NCBI GenBank assembly: GCA_946894095.1
Contig: OX335656.1
Span: 5,905,001-5,969,000, forward strand
DNA: 64,000 bases
Direction: 5' to 3'
Source of the DNA: Incurvaria masculella
Taxonomy: Eukaryota; Arthropoda; Insecta; Lepidoptera; Incurvariidae
The position numbers and the translations under genes are program-made. Position 1 is the first letter of the stretch. Every line of letters begins with the position of its first letter. Shown here one piece after another: positions 21,701 to 33,378 of this stretch. The notes under the pieces are model-generated. The model had not been told where the DNA came from. It ran no database searches and was given only the letters and a program-made list of their open reading frames with translations.

Positions 21701-24349
21701 GTTATCAATAAATCGAGATGTGGAGACAGGATCTAGTGCAACTAATTCACTAATGCCTTTGTTCGCCATTTCAGGACCATTAACTTCCTTAAGATAGTCA
21801 CCTAAATCATCCCACATCCATTCTGAAGGACTCATGGTGAGAAACCAGGTTGCTGGCCCGTAGTGTTGTGTCATACAGTTGACATCATTTCTTGGTTTTT
21901 TCCAAAACTGTTCCGTATTTCTTAACCTACCAAATATCGCTGTTAAGTCACCTTCTAACTCGTCTTTATTAAGCATCTCAAAATACTGTTCAGCTGTAAT
22001 TTTTTGTTTTTGATTAACGCAATTCATTTTATAGAATATGCCGGAATTTATTTGACGTATATTAGCATCATTAAGTAGAAAAAATAAATATTGTTGATTT
22101 AGGCGGAATTGAGAGTGTTTTGACATTAGTCGTGCTTTAATATATTCACTAGATGTTAACTTTTGCTGCCGAACATAAAACTGCCCATATTTACCTTCAA
22201 CATAAAGATCAGGAAAGCACTTTATATCTAAATCTTTATCTCTAGAATCTATTGGAGCAGTGTTGACTTTGAGCATTTGGTAGAGTTCTGAAATAGGAGC
22301 GTTTCTCCTTCTTTCATGCAAGGGGTAAATAGTGTATTGTTCATAGTCAGCTTCTTTTTCTGATGTAACTTGTGTTAGTAGCCCATCGTTTCCGTCTACA
22401 ATGTTATCTACCTGAGATTCTAATTGGTCTACTATATGATGGATATTGTCCTCTTCGTTAATATAATCAATCAGTTGTTGAGGTGAATGTGGAAGTCGTA
22501 TTTGAGAGTAAAGAGCATTTACACCTTTTAAATATTGTAAGGCTTGGTAAACCTTACTGACATCTACAATATCCTCCCACACTATTTTTGATTTTGTTGG
22601 CGTACCTCGTACTATAATATACATTTCAGGGTTAGTAATCGGGTGTTCTGGTCTAGGCAGCTTTTTCAAAGTTTCTTCAAGAGGCAAAGGAAGGTGGAAA
22701 GTTCTGCCTTTTACTTTTTTCACCATATGCCTATTAGGTAAATGTTTGTTTGCTACGGGATTCATTAGCATTACTACCTGAAACGCTTTGGCGCGTTGAA
22801 TTAGTATCTTTTCATAGTCATTTAACTCTGTTATCTGTGGTGGAATAGTACTAACGTGTAGGTCATTTAGAACACAGGCTGCTGGCAGTTGGTTTGCTCT
22901 AATTTTTTGTAAACACGAGTGACAAATGTATGGGCTGTGATCTTGATTGTTGTTTTTATAATAATTGAGAAGATTATTCCAAATATTGGTGTCTATAGCT
23001 TTTCTTAATCTGCTCAGAGATGAAATATCTCTTGAATAGCAAAGTTTTTTGCACGACATGCACGCAAGCTTTGGAGTATCAAGACACTTCAGTTTTAAAG
23101 ATTTAAACGCAGCCTTATGTTTATCTATGACCTCATCCTCTACGATTTCATGTGACTCTTTACTTTCCACAACCATACTGCCAACTTTTTGTTGTTTTCC
23201 GTGTTCTTTTATTCTTTCTACGTCAGATTTTTCTAATGATTCATCAATATCCTTTAAAAATTTAAAAATACTTTGTACTTGATACATTTCCCTTGAAATT
23301 GTCCTTAGACGAGGAAAATGGGCTTTGACAGTGTTAATATAATTTAAATACTCTAATATTTTTTTTTTTTCAATTAAAGTGTAATACTGAGCTGCACTTT
23401 TGTTCACCAAGCTTTCGAAAATTTTTTTTAATTGTATGACTATGTTCTCATCTAGTGCACACAGATTATTACAAGACCACACTAAACTATGGCCATGCTT
23501 TTTTACATTCCCAAAGACCGCTTTTCCTGTATCGTCAATTTCGATGGCTTTGTCCTGGTTTTCAAATAAATTGTAAGCGTCTTCTGCGTAATATGGCTCC
23601 TGGTTACTTCTATGCTCTGACTTTCCAAGAAAACATTCTAACTTGTCATTTAAAGAACTATCTGGAGGGCACGAACTTAGTTTTTCTAACGATACTTTTA
23701 ATTTATCCTTCAATTTTTCAATAGTTTTATTAAAGTTTCCTAATGTTTGCTGTCTGTTATGAACTGCCCATTTAATTAGTTTTTCCGCTTCTAATCTGTT
23801 CTTAATTCGATTTGTTAGGGCTTGAGTAATTTTTTCTAAATTTTTTAGTCGTAATTGTAATTTTTCGTTTGATCTTTTTCTTTGAACAGTTTCATGATTT
23901 AGCTCAGGGTGTAAATCTTTATAACGTGCCACAGCTTCTCTATTAACTTCGGGATGAGAAGCAGTGTAACGTGACACTGCTTCTCTATTAACTTCGGGAT
24001 GAGAAGCAGCGTAACGTGACACTGCTTCTCTATTAACTTCGGGATGAGAAGCAGTGTAACGTGACACTGCTTCTCTATTAACTTCGGGATGAGAAGCAGT
24101 GTAACGCGCTACAGCTGCTCTGTGAACTTCCGGACATGAAGAACTGTAACGAGTTAATGTCTCCTTGCGTTTTTCGGGGTGTTTCTGGCGATAACGAGCC
24201 GCTGCTTCTTTGATTTGTTCAGAACGGGAGAGCGCCGAAGTTTTAGGTCTTCCTTTATTTACTTTTTTAGGTCTTCCGCCCTTTTTAGATAAGTTTTCAT
24301 TATTTTTATTCGAATCATCATCATTCGGAGGCACTTCTGGAATGAACAC
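18707..24349 (-). CDS. Helitron Rep-helicase (RepHel), 1880 aa
   Basis: This is the replication initiator and helicase of a rolling-circle (Helitron/Helentron) transposon. From the N-terminus there are GRPKK AT-hook-like motifs (residues 25-36), seven 15-aa repeats (51-155), and a CxxC zinc-binding-like region (CMSCKKLC ... YICHSC). A DUF6570-like block, a Helitron-like N domain and the HUH nuclease follow. The nuclease has HFH at 918-920 and the two-tyrosine motif YVTKY at 1065 and 1069. A Pif1-type helicase completes the protein: Walker A GTGGTGKS near 1384, IIDEVSM, FGDLLQLPP, TIHKSQG and YVALSRV. All key residues are present and the frame is uninterrupted. The nominal start is a GTG; the frame is open upstream to 24400 and there encodes GGHYEV, the end of the OTU domain. 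An OTU-Rep-Hel fusion broken by one frame change is therefore likely. Family identity is very sure; activity is unknown. Confidence 0.97.
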   Translation of the reverse strand: MFIPEVPPNDDDSNKNNENLSKKGGRPKKVNKGRPKTSALSRSEQIKEAAARYRQKHPEKRKETLTRYSSSCPEVHRAAVARYTASHPEVNREAVSRYTASHPEVNREAVSRYAASHPEVNREAVSRYTASHPEVNREAVARYKDLHPELNHETVQRKRSNEKLQLRLKNLEKITQALTNRIKNRLEAEKLIKWAVHNRQQTLGNFNKTIEKLKDKLKVSLEKLSSCPPDSSLNDKLECFLGKSEHRSNQEPYYAEDAYNLFENQDKAIEIDDTGKAVFGNVKKHGHSLVWSCNNLCALDENIVIQLKKIFESLVNKSAAQYYTLIEKKKILEYLNYINTVKAHFPRLRTISREMYQVQSIFKFLKDIDESLEKSDVERIKEHGKQQKVGSMVVESKESHEIVEDEVIDKHKAAFKSLKLKCLDTPKLACMSCKKLCYSRDISSLSRLRKAIDTNIWNNLLNYYKNNNQDHSPYICHSCLQKIRANQLPAACVLNDLHVSTIPPQITELNDYEKILIQRAKAFQVVMLMNPVANKHLPNRHMVKKVKGRTFHLPLPLEETLKKLPRPEHPITNPEMYIIVRGTPTKSKIVWEDIVDVSKVYQALQYLKGVNALYSQIRLPHSPQQLIDYINEEDNIHHIVDQLESQVDNIVDGNDGLLTQVTSEKEADYEQYTIYPLHERRRNAPISELYQMLKVNTAPIDSRDKDLDIKCFPDLYVEGKYGQFYVRQQKLTSSEYIKARLMSKHSQFRLNQQYLFFLLNDANIRQINSGIFYKMNCVNQKQKITAEQYFEMLNKDELEGDLTAIFGRLRNTEQFWKKPRNDVNCMTQHYGPATWFLTMSPSEWMWDDLGDYLKEVNGPEMANKGISELVALDPVSTSRFIDNKFKAMLDFIMSSDEPLGKVIHYFWRREYQSRGAQHFHLMLWVKDAPILHESSVDEVALFISKYVTCAIPDKNVSPTLYQRVTSYQTHKHNKYCMRQKKTRRGFVKVCRFGFPRPVTKVLTIRDIIESIAARKTLSPNSRLYYIVRKKEWVMVNDYNPAISLAWNGNIDIQYVGEKTAILNYYVTKYTTKSEKTHVTDMFQDINSTKPLRSRLFNIGLRVLSNRECGSLEASDTLLGIPLYGTDPTTTIRWLDVNIFRNRRVKSKSDMMVLDPESTDIYYESWIDDHYPKRPKELESTNLYSFAQNYDIVKTRPVSSKVKCYEINDGKKFLKRRTNPYLINHYFYEGEQVPEKYFFSLLLLFKPWRSLDELKMGCDTYTEAFNLAKGDLKEGVDYGNSMIESRYKIQKAFEMIESKVAEINEEREIVDDDDGPENPLDFEAVEAANAMNDFQKINRVEEEQADLQSMIAKLNADQKRVFDMITNKMDATDNDADVLRCFVSGTGGTGKSFLIKTLKVWVQTYLNKKVAVSAPTGIAAFNVNGLTIHRLLQLPVEHKQTPKYKPLSDEVLQVLRSDLKEVVLFIIDEVSMISNVTLTYIHLRLSEIFDTSDDQNGWFGKKHLVVFGDLLQLPPVREKSPFEKLSKAETNKLLGSLSMPNLWIELFIYDELTINMRQLNDFDIVEMLNRIRLGVTTQKDCDLLSTRLITLKSDSNENRLVEIIEHISKLPNDTVCLLPTKNMCQQLNTAMLRSLPHPEIKLTAVDSIDCPKYLTKRACECINKYEEDASMTAGLEENITIKIGAKVMLRRNIDVSLGLVNGSIGIVQRVKVDPENTKIIKKIYITFNKEDVYELGPVKTKFEIINRAYVHREQFPICIAYAITIHKSQGLSLNNALMDIGSAVFTSGQAYVALSRVTSLSGLHLINVDFGSIKAQESSICEYNRLRSIHRPDLSKIVTSKLPRKTHRDREWALRKTVADAQEVVPEKKKRKTTYKNKKSS
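23885..24199 (-). repeat. 45-bp coding repeats in the Helitron ORF
   Basis: The unit encodes SRYTASHPEVNREAV. Four central copies are almost identical; two degenerate copies precede them and one follows. Codon use is nearly the same between central copies, so recent slippage or unequal exchange expanded them. The Arg/His-rich repeat lies after AT-hook-like motifs and may contact DNA; that is inference. Confidence 0.93.
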
Positions 24350-24363
24350 TTCATAATGGCCGC

Positions 24364-24768
24364 CTAAGAAACTTCCAGAAAATCGTAAAGCTTCACCGGA
24401 TTACCAGAATCACCACCGAATGATCCTCTCAAAAGGCCATTTTCGTAAACCTCGAAAGCATACGGATACAAAGCGGCGGCCGCCATAAGTTCTGACACGG
24501 AACCATAGGTAGTTGTTTTTACCATTGCCGTCATGTACAAATCAGCGTTAATGTAGGGGTCTCCGCGTTCGTCACAAGTATACAGTTGTAACTCATCCCA
24601 ATGCGCACCCACATACTCGACTATAGCAAGTCTATTCTCATACGACGACTCAATATTCCCATACATAGAGAATGACAAAGAATGAAATAAACACGAACCA
24701 TCGCCAGGTATAGGGACAACCCGGTGTGCGCACGGATGGTCATTCACATACAGTATTTCCGAATTCAT
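24364..24768 (-). CDS. OTU-type cysteine protease of the Helitron (frame-shifted from RepHel)
   Basis: This 134-aa ORF starts at ATG (MNSEILYV) and carries VPIPGDGSCLFHS, the OTU motif with catalytic Asp23 and Cys26. YGSVSELMAAAALY and a FEVYENG strand follow, both typical of OTU folds. OTU domains are known companions of Rep-helicase in animal Helentrons, where a deubiquitinase-like role is proposed but unproven. The frame ends ...YDFLEVS and stop, lacking the expected C-terminal HY/HF catalytic histidine. That histidine (GGHYEV) is encoded just downstream in the frame that continues into RepHel. The two frames overlap at 24364-24400 and differ by +1. Most simply, one extra base split a once continuous protein; programmed shifting is the alternative. 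Confidence 0.9.
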   Translation of the reverse strand: MNSEILYVNDHPCAHRVVPIPGDGSCLFHSLSFSMYGNIESSYENRLAIVEYVGAHWDELQLYTCDERGDPYINADLYMTAMVKTTTYGSVSELMAAAALYPYAFEVYENGLLRGSFGGDSGNPVKLYDFLEVS

Positions 24769-24849
24769 TGCACCTACTAGTATTGGTACGCAAGAGTTTT
24801 TTGTGCAGGAATACGATAAATAGATAAACGTGACTTTAAAGTATTTAAA

Positions 24850-25310
24850 ACGTATTAATTTATTTTAAAATAATCCGAACAACGTTCAAACCGTTGACAA
24901 ATAATATAGGTAAACCAATGAGTAAGCCTTCCAATCGTTAAAGTAATAATAGCATTCGAAATTATAAATTAAAATCGCAAACTTATGTATGAGGTACGAT
25001 TGCAACGTATTGATATACCTTAAAATTATCCAAACAATGTCCAAATCATTAGCAAATAATATCAGTAAACCAATAAGTAAGCCTCTCAGTCGTCAAACTA
25101 ATGTAGCAATTGAAATTATGAACGAAAATCGCAAATTTAAGGTGCGATTACAACGTATTAATATAAGTACCTTAAAACTATCCGAACAACGTCCAAATCG
25201 TTAGCAAATAATATCACTAAACCAATGAGTAAGCCTTTCAGTCGTCTAACTAATTTATAGCAATCGAAATTTATGAACGAAAATCGCAAACTTATAGGTA
25301 AGATTTCTAG
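24850..25310 (-). repeat. Three ~150-bp tandem repeats upstream of the Helitron ORFs
   Basis: Landmarks CGTATTRATAT (24850, 25006, 25156) and TAAACCAATRAGTAAGCC recur at spacings of about 156 and 150 bp. The repeats lie upstream (minus-strand sense) of the OTU start at 24768. They therefore probably occupy the 5' region of the transposon, where promoter or replication-origin signals would sit. A 71-codon plus-strand frame here is a by-product of the repeat. Confidence 0.85.
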
Positions 25311-26060
25311 GCACGTCCGGACAGCATGACGGCGCTCGCGCTAATGAGCGCGGCTGTAGCTCGCTCGGGGGGCTCGCCTCTGCGCGCGCCGCGGTGCTCG
25401 CTTCGTTGTATGTACCGCGGCGCTCGCTTGCTCGCTTGCGCCGCGAGAGCGGTTATTTACAATTCCAACCTTATTTTATTATTTATTACACACATATCAA
25501 TACGCACGTACGTAGCTGGCATGACAACATCATCCGAGACATCTAATCTTTTTTTTTTGCATTAGTTTGCATAATATACCAGCGATAACGCAGTAAGACC
25601 CAAAGGTTGACTGGAAGAAAGTGGATAGTTTCTAATATTTTAGTTTTTCCTTGATTTATACACTAAACACTAATTGTATTCCAAATTTGAACATTCTATG
25701 TCTGCTAGAAGTGCCCTAGAGTTTTGATGATCGGTCAGTGGGTGAGTGAGTGAGTGACAAATTAAGAAACTTTGACTAGTTATAATTCTTAAACTACCGG
25801 TTCAAATTGAATGAAATTTAAAATATCCCATGTTTATACAATGCCTGCTTGGTTACTAAAAATTCAGGCTTCTAGTTTTATCTACAACGAAGTTATAGGG
25901 GGTCGAAAATGGCCTGATTTGCTTCGAGAAAAGGGTAGTACAGCCGTGCCGCTTTTTTGCTCGACTTGGCGGGGGCACTGCCGTGCCCCCAGATACGGTT
26001 AATTGACTATTTACGCATAACTATTATGGAATTTTTAGTGGGTATTTTTTTTGTCTTATT
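25311..26060. other. GC-rich patch and probable dispersed repeat, no gene
   Basis: 25320-25450 is a GC-rich, hairpin-prone patch (GCGCTCGCGCTAATGAGCGC is self-complementary) next to the Helitron 5' repeats and may include its terminus. 25690-26000 holds CGGTCAGTGGGTGAGTGAGT, then a strong hairpin GGGGGCACTGCCGTGCCCCC near 25973. I suspect a non-autonomous retroposon but cannot prove it from one copy. Confidence 0.4.
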
Positions 26061-26220
26061 TAACCTGACACGGATGGCTAACACCACACAACTTCCGTTA
26101 TGGTATTAGTCCAACATACCGCATTTCCGAAGGAATTAGTTGCCGTGCCAGGACGTTCCCTTAATGAACACGTCTAAATTGAACTGGATGGGAAATCACG
26201 GACAAGTTTTCATTGCCGCT
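26061..26220 (-). mobile_element. SINE fragment (3' half)
   Basis: GGATGGCTAACACCACACAAC, TTGAACTGGATGGGAAA and TTTTCATTGCCGCT follow the shared body of the tRNA/5S-headed SINE family on the minus strand. The head is missing. Confidence 0.75.
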
Positions 26221-27000
26221 AAGATTATATTTTCGAGGAAATAAAATCGTGGTTTAAATACAATTCAAACAACTCTAAAACACAGCATTAAGTTTCATAT
26301 GTACACATTTAAAAGTCAATTAGGGGAAAGTACCAAAATTACTGCATTAATTTATTTAATATAATTTATTATTATTAATTTCGGTAAATTTTAATTAAAA
26401 ATATTTTTCTGCAATTCCAGCTGCCGTTAACCAATGTTTCGATTTGTTGTGCATTTATGCATGAATATGTTACTCATTTCATAACTTTGTTAGGGGGCCA
26501 AAACCTATTTAAGGGTCCATATGACGCTAACCTCCAATATATTTATATATTATCTCAGCGTCGTTTAACAATAGAAAATATTAAAGTTTAGAATATTATC
26601 TAGTGTATGTCCTCAAAACAGTTTTCATGTATTGCTTACATTCTTTAGAATATATATGTTTGTTCACAAATAATTACTAGGTTTTTTTAGGTTTTCAATC
26701 CGGCGGCGTTTGGAAAGTATAAATGATTTAGACAATTTTATTTTTATGGACTCCGCAAGGAGGGTCATTTGCGGTACAAGATCACATATTTACCTAGTGA
26801 ATATGCGTGAATTATTCATAAATCCAAAAAGTTGACTTTACAGACTATAAACATAGATTTCGCTCGCCTATGGAAACGATCTTGACGCGCATACAAAAAT
26901 AAACCGTAACGCAAAATCCTACCTACTGCTTCCGGAGGTCGCAATCATCGTTTGTTTTCTGAACGCTGGACTCAGTTGGAAGCTTAAGCTGGCCAGATAA
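26221..27000. other. AT-rich stretch, nothing recognised
   Basis: No coding frame or RNA gene is visible. AAGGGTCCATATGACGCTAA at 26511 is a near copy of 6440, indicating an unidentified dispersed repeat. Confidence 0.4.
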
Positions 27001-27297
27001 AAAAGGCCAAGTGCGAGTCGAACTCGCACACGAAGGGTTCCGTACCATCGTACAAGATTTATCCAAAAAAAAACACGTTTTTTGTGTGGGCCCCCCTTTA
27101 ATTTTTATTGTTTTATAATTTTACCTATTTGTTGTTATAGCGGCAAAATAAATACATAATCTATGAAAAAAATTCAGCTTCCTACCTGTTACGGTTCATG
27201 AGATACAGCCCTGTGACAGACGGACGGGCGGACGGACGGACAGCGGAGGCTTAGTTATAGGGTTCCGTTTTCACCCTTTGGGTACGGAACCCTAAAA
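27001..27297 (-). mobile_element. MINE-2-like MITE, near-complete copy
   Basis: The copy runs from AAAGGCCAAGTGCGAGTCG through AAGGGTTCCGTACC, a CAGACGGACGG run and TTAGTTATAGGGTTCCG to GGGTACGGAACCCT. One base of the hairpin has changed (GAGTCGAACTCGC). Confidence 0.9.
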
Positions 27298-27520
27298 ACT
27301 TGCCAATTCTGTTCTTATCGTGATAGATATGAACTATAATTTACGAGCATTGGCCAGTTTATGGGCTATAGCAAATAACGCAAAACTCTCCGCACGTGTG
27401 ACCTGCGATGAACCTGCCCCGGGCGAGTCGCAATGAGCAAGAAACCTCTACCTTGTATGTAAACATTGAGCAATATTTCGCATCCCGGAAGCTCTATGCA
27501 ATTTTGAAAATGCGAATTAA

Positions 27521-28028
27521 GGTGACCCTTCCCGACGGGACTAATACATTCGCAGGCACGGTACAAAACCGTGCTTTTGCGCTCCGTGACCTTGTCTGTT
27601 TCAATGGAAAAGACAGGCTCCGTTATGAGCATTTCCACGATGCGCATATTGTTTGATTTGGTAAGATTTATGAAAATGTACGAACAAGGAAACGACTTAT
27701 TGCTAAAAGCAAATCACGACCGCTGAAATCAAACAAAAACCAAATTGATCAAAAACATTCATGAAAGAAGCTAGGTCTGATAACTAACCTCTTTGAGATA
27801 TTTTAATTTTATCGTTGAGTAATCCACCTCCAAATTATTGTATAAAAAGCGTGAAAACTCTCGGACCTTATAACTTAGAAATCAAACATTATTTTACAAT
27901 GACAATGGTCATCAGACTAGTTCGATCAAATAAAGCTGTTTTTAGTAAAATTGTAGATCTCTGACAAGAAATATGTGCATGATCTTCTTTTCAAGTTTGA
28001 ATGGGGAGTTGAACGAGAAGGCCGACCC
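27521..28028 (+). mobile_element. TTAA MITE, copy with decayed right end
   Basis: TTAA (27517-27520) precedes GGTGACCCTTCCCGACGGG. The internal sequence (GGTACAAAACCGTGC, TCGTTGAGTAATCCACC, ATCTCTGACAAGAAATATG) matches the 63-kb copy. The right terminal repeat is degenerate (GAGAAGGCCGACCC) and has no TTAA. Opposing ~80-90-codon frames here are not genes. Confidence 0.8.
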
Positions 28029-28198
28029 GAGCACCCAATGCGTCGCAACAATTTTGAGTGGTGCATGTTCACACAAACTTGCTACGCGTTGAAATTGGAT
28101 TGAAGCCCCTAGCCTGAGTAATTCGCTAATGGAAATATTGGTCGACTGACATTTTTAAATTTGCTTGATAGCGTACAAAGCAGTGTAATACCAAGTTA

Positions 28199-28336
28199 TT
28201 TTTTAGGGTTCCGTACCCAAAGGATGCCTGCGTAACACTTTTACTTAGTATCCGTTGTCTGTCCGTCTGTCAGCGGGCTGTATTTCATGAACTGTAATAG
28301 GTAGACAGCTGAAATTTTCCCAGCTGTTGCCACTAA
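28199..28336 (+). mobile_element. MINE-2-like MITE, diverged and truncated
   Basis: TTTTTAGGGTTCCGTACCC starts the copy. GTCTGTCCGTCTGTCAG shows the GTCY repeat in mixed form, and GTAATAGGTAGACAGCTGAAA follows. The distal half is lost. Confidence 0.75.
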
Positions 28337-28639
28337 AACAAAAAAAGAGTAATAATTAAAATAACTAAAAACTAAATCTATTGTACCAACAACACTTTAA
28401 ATAAATATAAAAATAAACGTAATGTTTGATAGTTAAATTTTTTACGAAGTTAAATTTTTACAACATAATTTACATATGATATTTTATAAGACTTTATAAT
28501 TAAGGCCCTGGTACTAGCCAAATCGCAAAGTTAGACGAGGCACCCCAAGTTTACTAACTAAGTCTGACGATTATAAGTATCATTCTTACAATATATGATT
28601 CCTTGTCTAAGAATCAACCTATTTTCGTTAATGTATGTT

Positions 28640-29443
28640 TCCTTTTTCTATAATAATAATAATAGTAATAATATTCTTTATTGCTATCATACACATGGTA
28701 CATACAAGGGCGAACTTATTGCCTAATGTCAATCTCTTCCAATCAACCCGATAATGGGACAAAAATATACAGGTAGCAACAAGAAAAGTAACCTAAGAAT
28801 AGATGTTGTGCAATATTTAGTTCTATAAGAAAAAAAAGTTACAGACCAATTTAATAACTACAGACATAAAGTATGTCAGCCTAAAAATGTATTTACAGAA
28901 TTTATGCAAAAAAGAAAAAAAAACACATAACTAAAAATAAAAATAAAAATGTTTAAAAGTAAGAAATTCTGTTTTTGTTGAACATAACTCATTTAGTGAG
29001 GAAGCATAATTTTAATCGTTTTTTGAAGATTTCAAGAGAAGCTCCTGATGTCAAGAGGTAATTTATTCCAAAGACGGGCCGCATTAACTGTAAAAGAGTT
29101 GTTAAAAGAAGTACTATTGTGTGACGGTATCAGAAGAAGAAAGTTGTCAATTGACCTGAGAGGTAGGCCATGGAATGACAAGAAATTAAAACTATCCCTG
29201 AGGTAAATGGGAGCACGTGGGTTGTTGAGGACAGTATATAAGAGAGCGAGGACATGCGATTGTCTTCGAAGACGGATGTTGAGCCACTGAAGCCGATCAC
29301 GGTATGCTGAAATGTGATCATACTTACGAAATCCGTAAATAAAACGAATGCAGTAGTTGAGAAGGCGATCAAGCTTATTAAGTAAGTCCTCGATCAGATC
29401 TAAATTGCACACATCACCGTAGTCAAGGATGGGAAGTACCAAG
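28640..29443 (-). mobile_element. 5'-truncated LINE: RT C-terminus plus 3' UTR
   Basis: The 136-codon frame at 29032-29442 (minus) reads LPILDYGDVCNLDL, then CIRFIYGFRKYDHIS, WLNIRLRRQSH and NAARLWNKLPLDIR. This is the thumb and C-terminal pattern of Jockey/CR1-superfamily reverse transcriptases. A ~390-bp 3' UTR follows, ending in an AATAAAG signal and a TATTATTATTAT simple tail at 28640. The left side of the protein is lost at 29443, a classic 5' truncation. The open frame suggests a fairly recent insertion. Confidence 0.88.
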
Positions 29444-32090
<2,647 letters not shown>

Positions 32091-33129
32091 CTTACCAAAA
32101 ATGCCAACTTTAAATGACGTTGTGACTAAATAATTCAATTTACTTTAAAATTTTTTTTAAGACTCATTTGACCTAAGAAACCAATAAGTCTATATATTAT
32201 TTTTTTTAAAGTGGGAAACTAGAAATGTTCTGGACGCGCGGTACAGTTATTGACATCTACTACCAGGAACTGAGATGAAATAAACAAAAAACCTTTTTAT
32301 TCCTCGCATAAATGGTCAAAGTTCATATTGAGGACACCTTGCATCAACTACTTATTTACGATACGTTCGTATCACAATATTCAAAGACTAATCCCAGATT
32401 AAGGAAGTAATCTGCGGCCATCAGTATCTAACAGCCTCAAGCCATCGGACAATCTCCCTGCGGACAAAATGTCCGCTCTGTTTCTTCAGACACCGGTTCT
32501 AGACACCCAGGCGACCCGTCATCGTTGCGTATCCACGCTGGCCATTTAGCCCACTTTACACCCGTATTAATACTTATAAATTCCACTAAGCCGGGCACAA
32601 ATGTTTCAATATGCAAACGTAGCGCCCGGTAGCTCGGACACCCACATTGGAACCGGTTCCTCCTGTGCTCTTACCTTGGTAGCTTTATTGTTGTGACCGG
32701 GTACGTGGGTACCTGTATTTTTGTCTTTTTGTTTGCGTTTTTTTGGTCAATTTGTAAAGAGACGTGCGTTCGGTTAACGCGCACGAGAAAGTCGTCATGG
32801 CTCGTTGTCGATTCCGTGGGACGGAAGATTTGGGATTACCGTTGTTGTAATGTCAAATTATTTGAGTGTTACAATCTTAGTGACATGTTTGCTTACGTGC
32901 TTAGCGCTAATTATATCGTAATGGCGAATTGGTCTCAGTTCTTGGATTCAAAGCTGATAGCAATTTAACGGTTTCGTGCAAAAAACTGTCTTGGTCTAAA
33001 ATACATATAACTAAATATTTCAGTATAATTTTAGTACACACAGAACTGTGCGGGTCCCGCCGTGTAAAACTGATACAAAATGGACCCACTGAATTTCTTC
33101 CCGTGCATGTCGTTAGAGGCGACTAAGGG
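32091..33129. other. Unassigned stretch with a GC-richer middle
   Basis: A 91-codon plus-strand frame (32693-32968) has a hydrophobic N-terminal third (GTCIFVFLFAFFWSIC) but no homology I recognise. 32380-32690 is GC-richer and may be an old transposon piece. 33075-33110 carries GAATTTCTTCCCGTGCATG, a fragment of the GAAATTCAGTGGGCC repeat. Confidence 0.3.
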
Positions 33130-33378
33130 AATCTCGTGCGTGAGTCGGATTCACGTTAAACTGTAGGTCCCCCCTTTCTTACTTACTAGATGGTAGGGAA
33201 AATACCGCCCAGGTTGGTACCACTGGTCAAAGCGACAATGAAAATTGTCAATGTTTTCCATTCAGTTCAATGTAGCCGTGCAATATAAGTAAGGTCCTTA
33301 TGGCTCCAAGTTCCCATGATGATAGTTGGGCTAATATCACGATAGTAGGTGTGTTATTAGCCATATCCAGTCACATGT
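33130..33378 (+). mobile_element. SINE body, diverged, head unclear
   Basis: TAAACTGTAGGTCCCCCC, GGTTGGTACCACTGGTC, AGTTCAATGTAGCCGTGC and TTGGGCTAATATCACG follow the shared SINE body. Neither a clear tRNA nor a 5S head precedes it. Confidence 0.7.

Noticed and set aside
27366..27656. Opposing 93- and 82-codon frames
   Set aside because: They largely overlap a TTAA MITE whose other copies do not keep them open.
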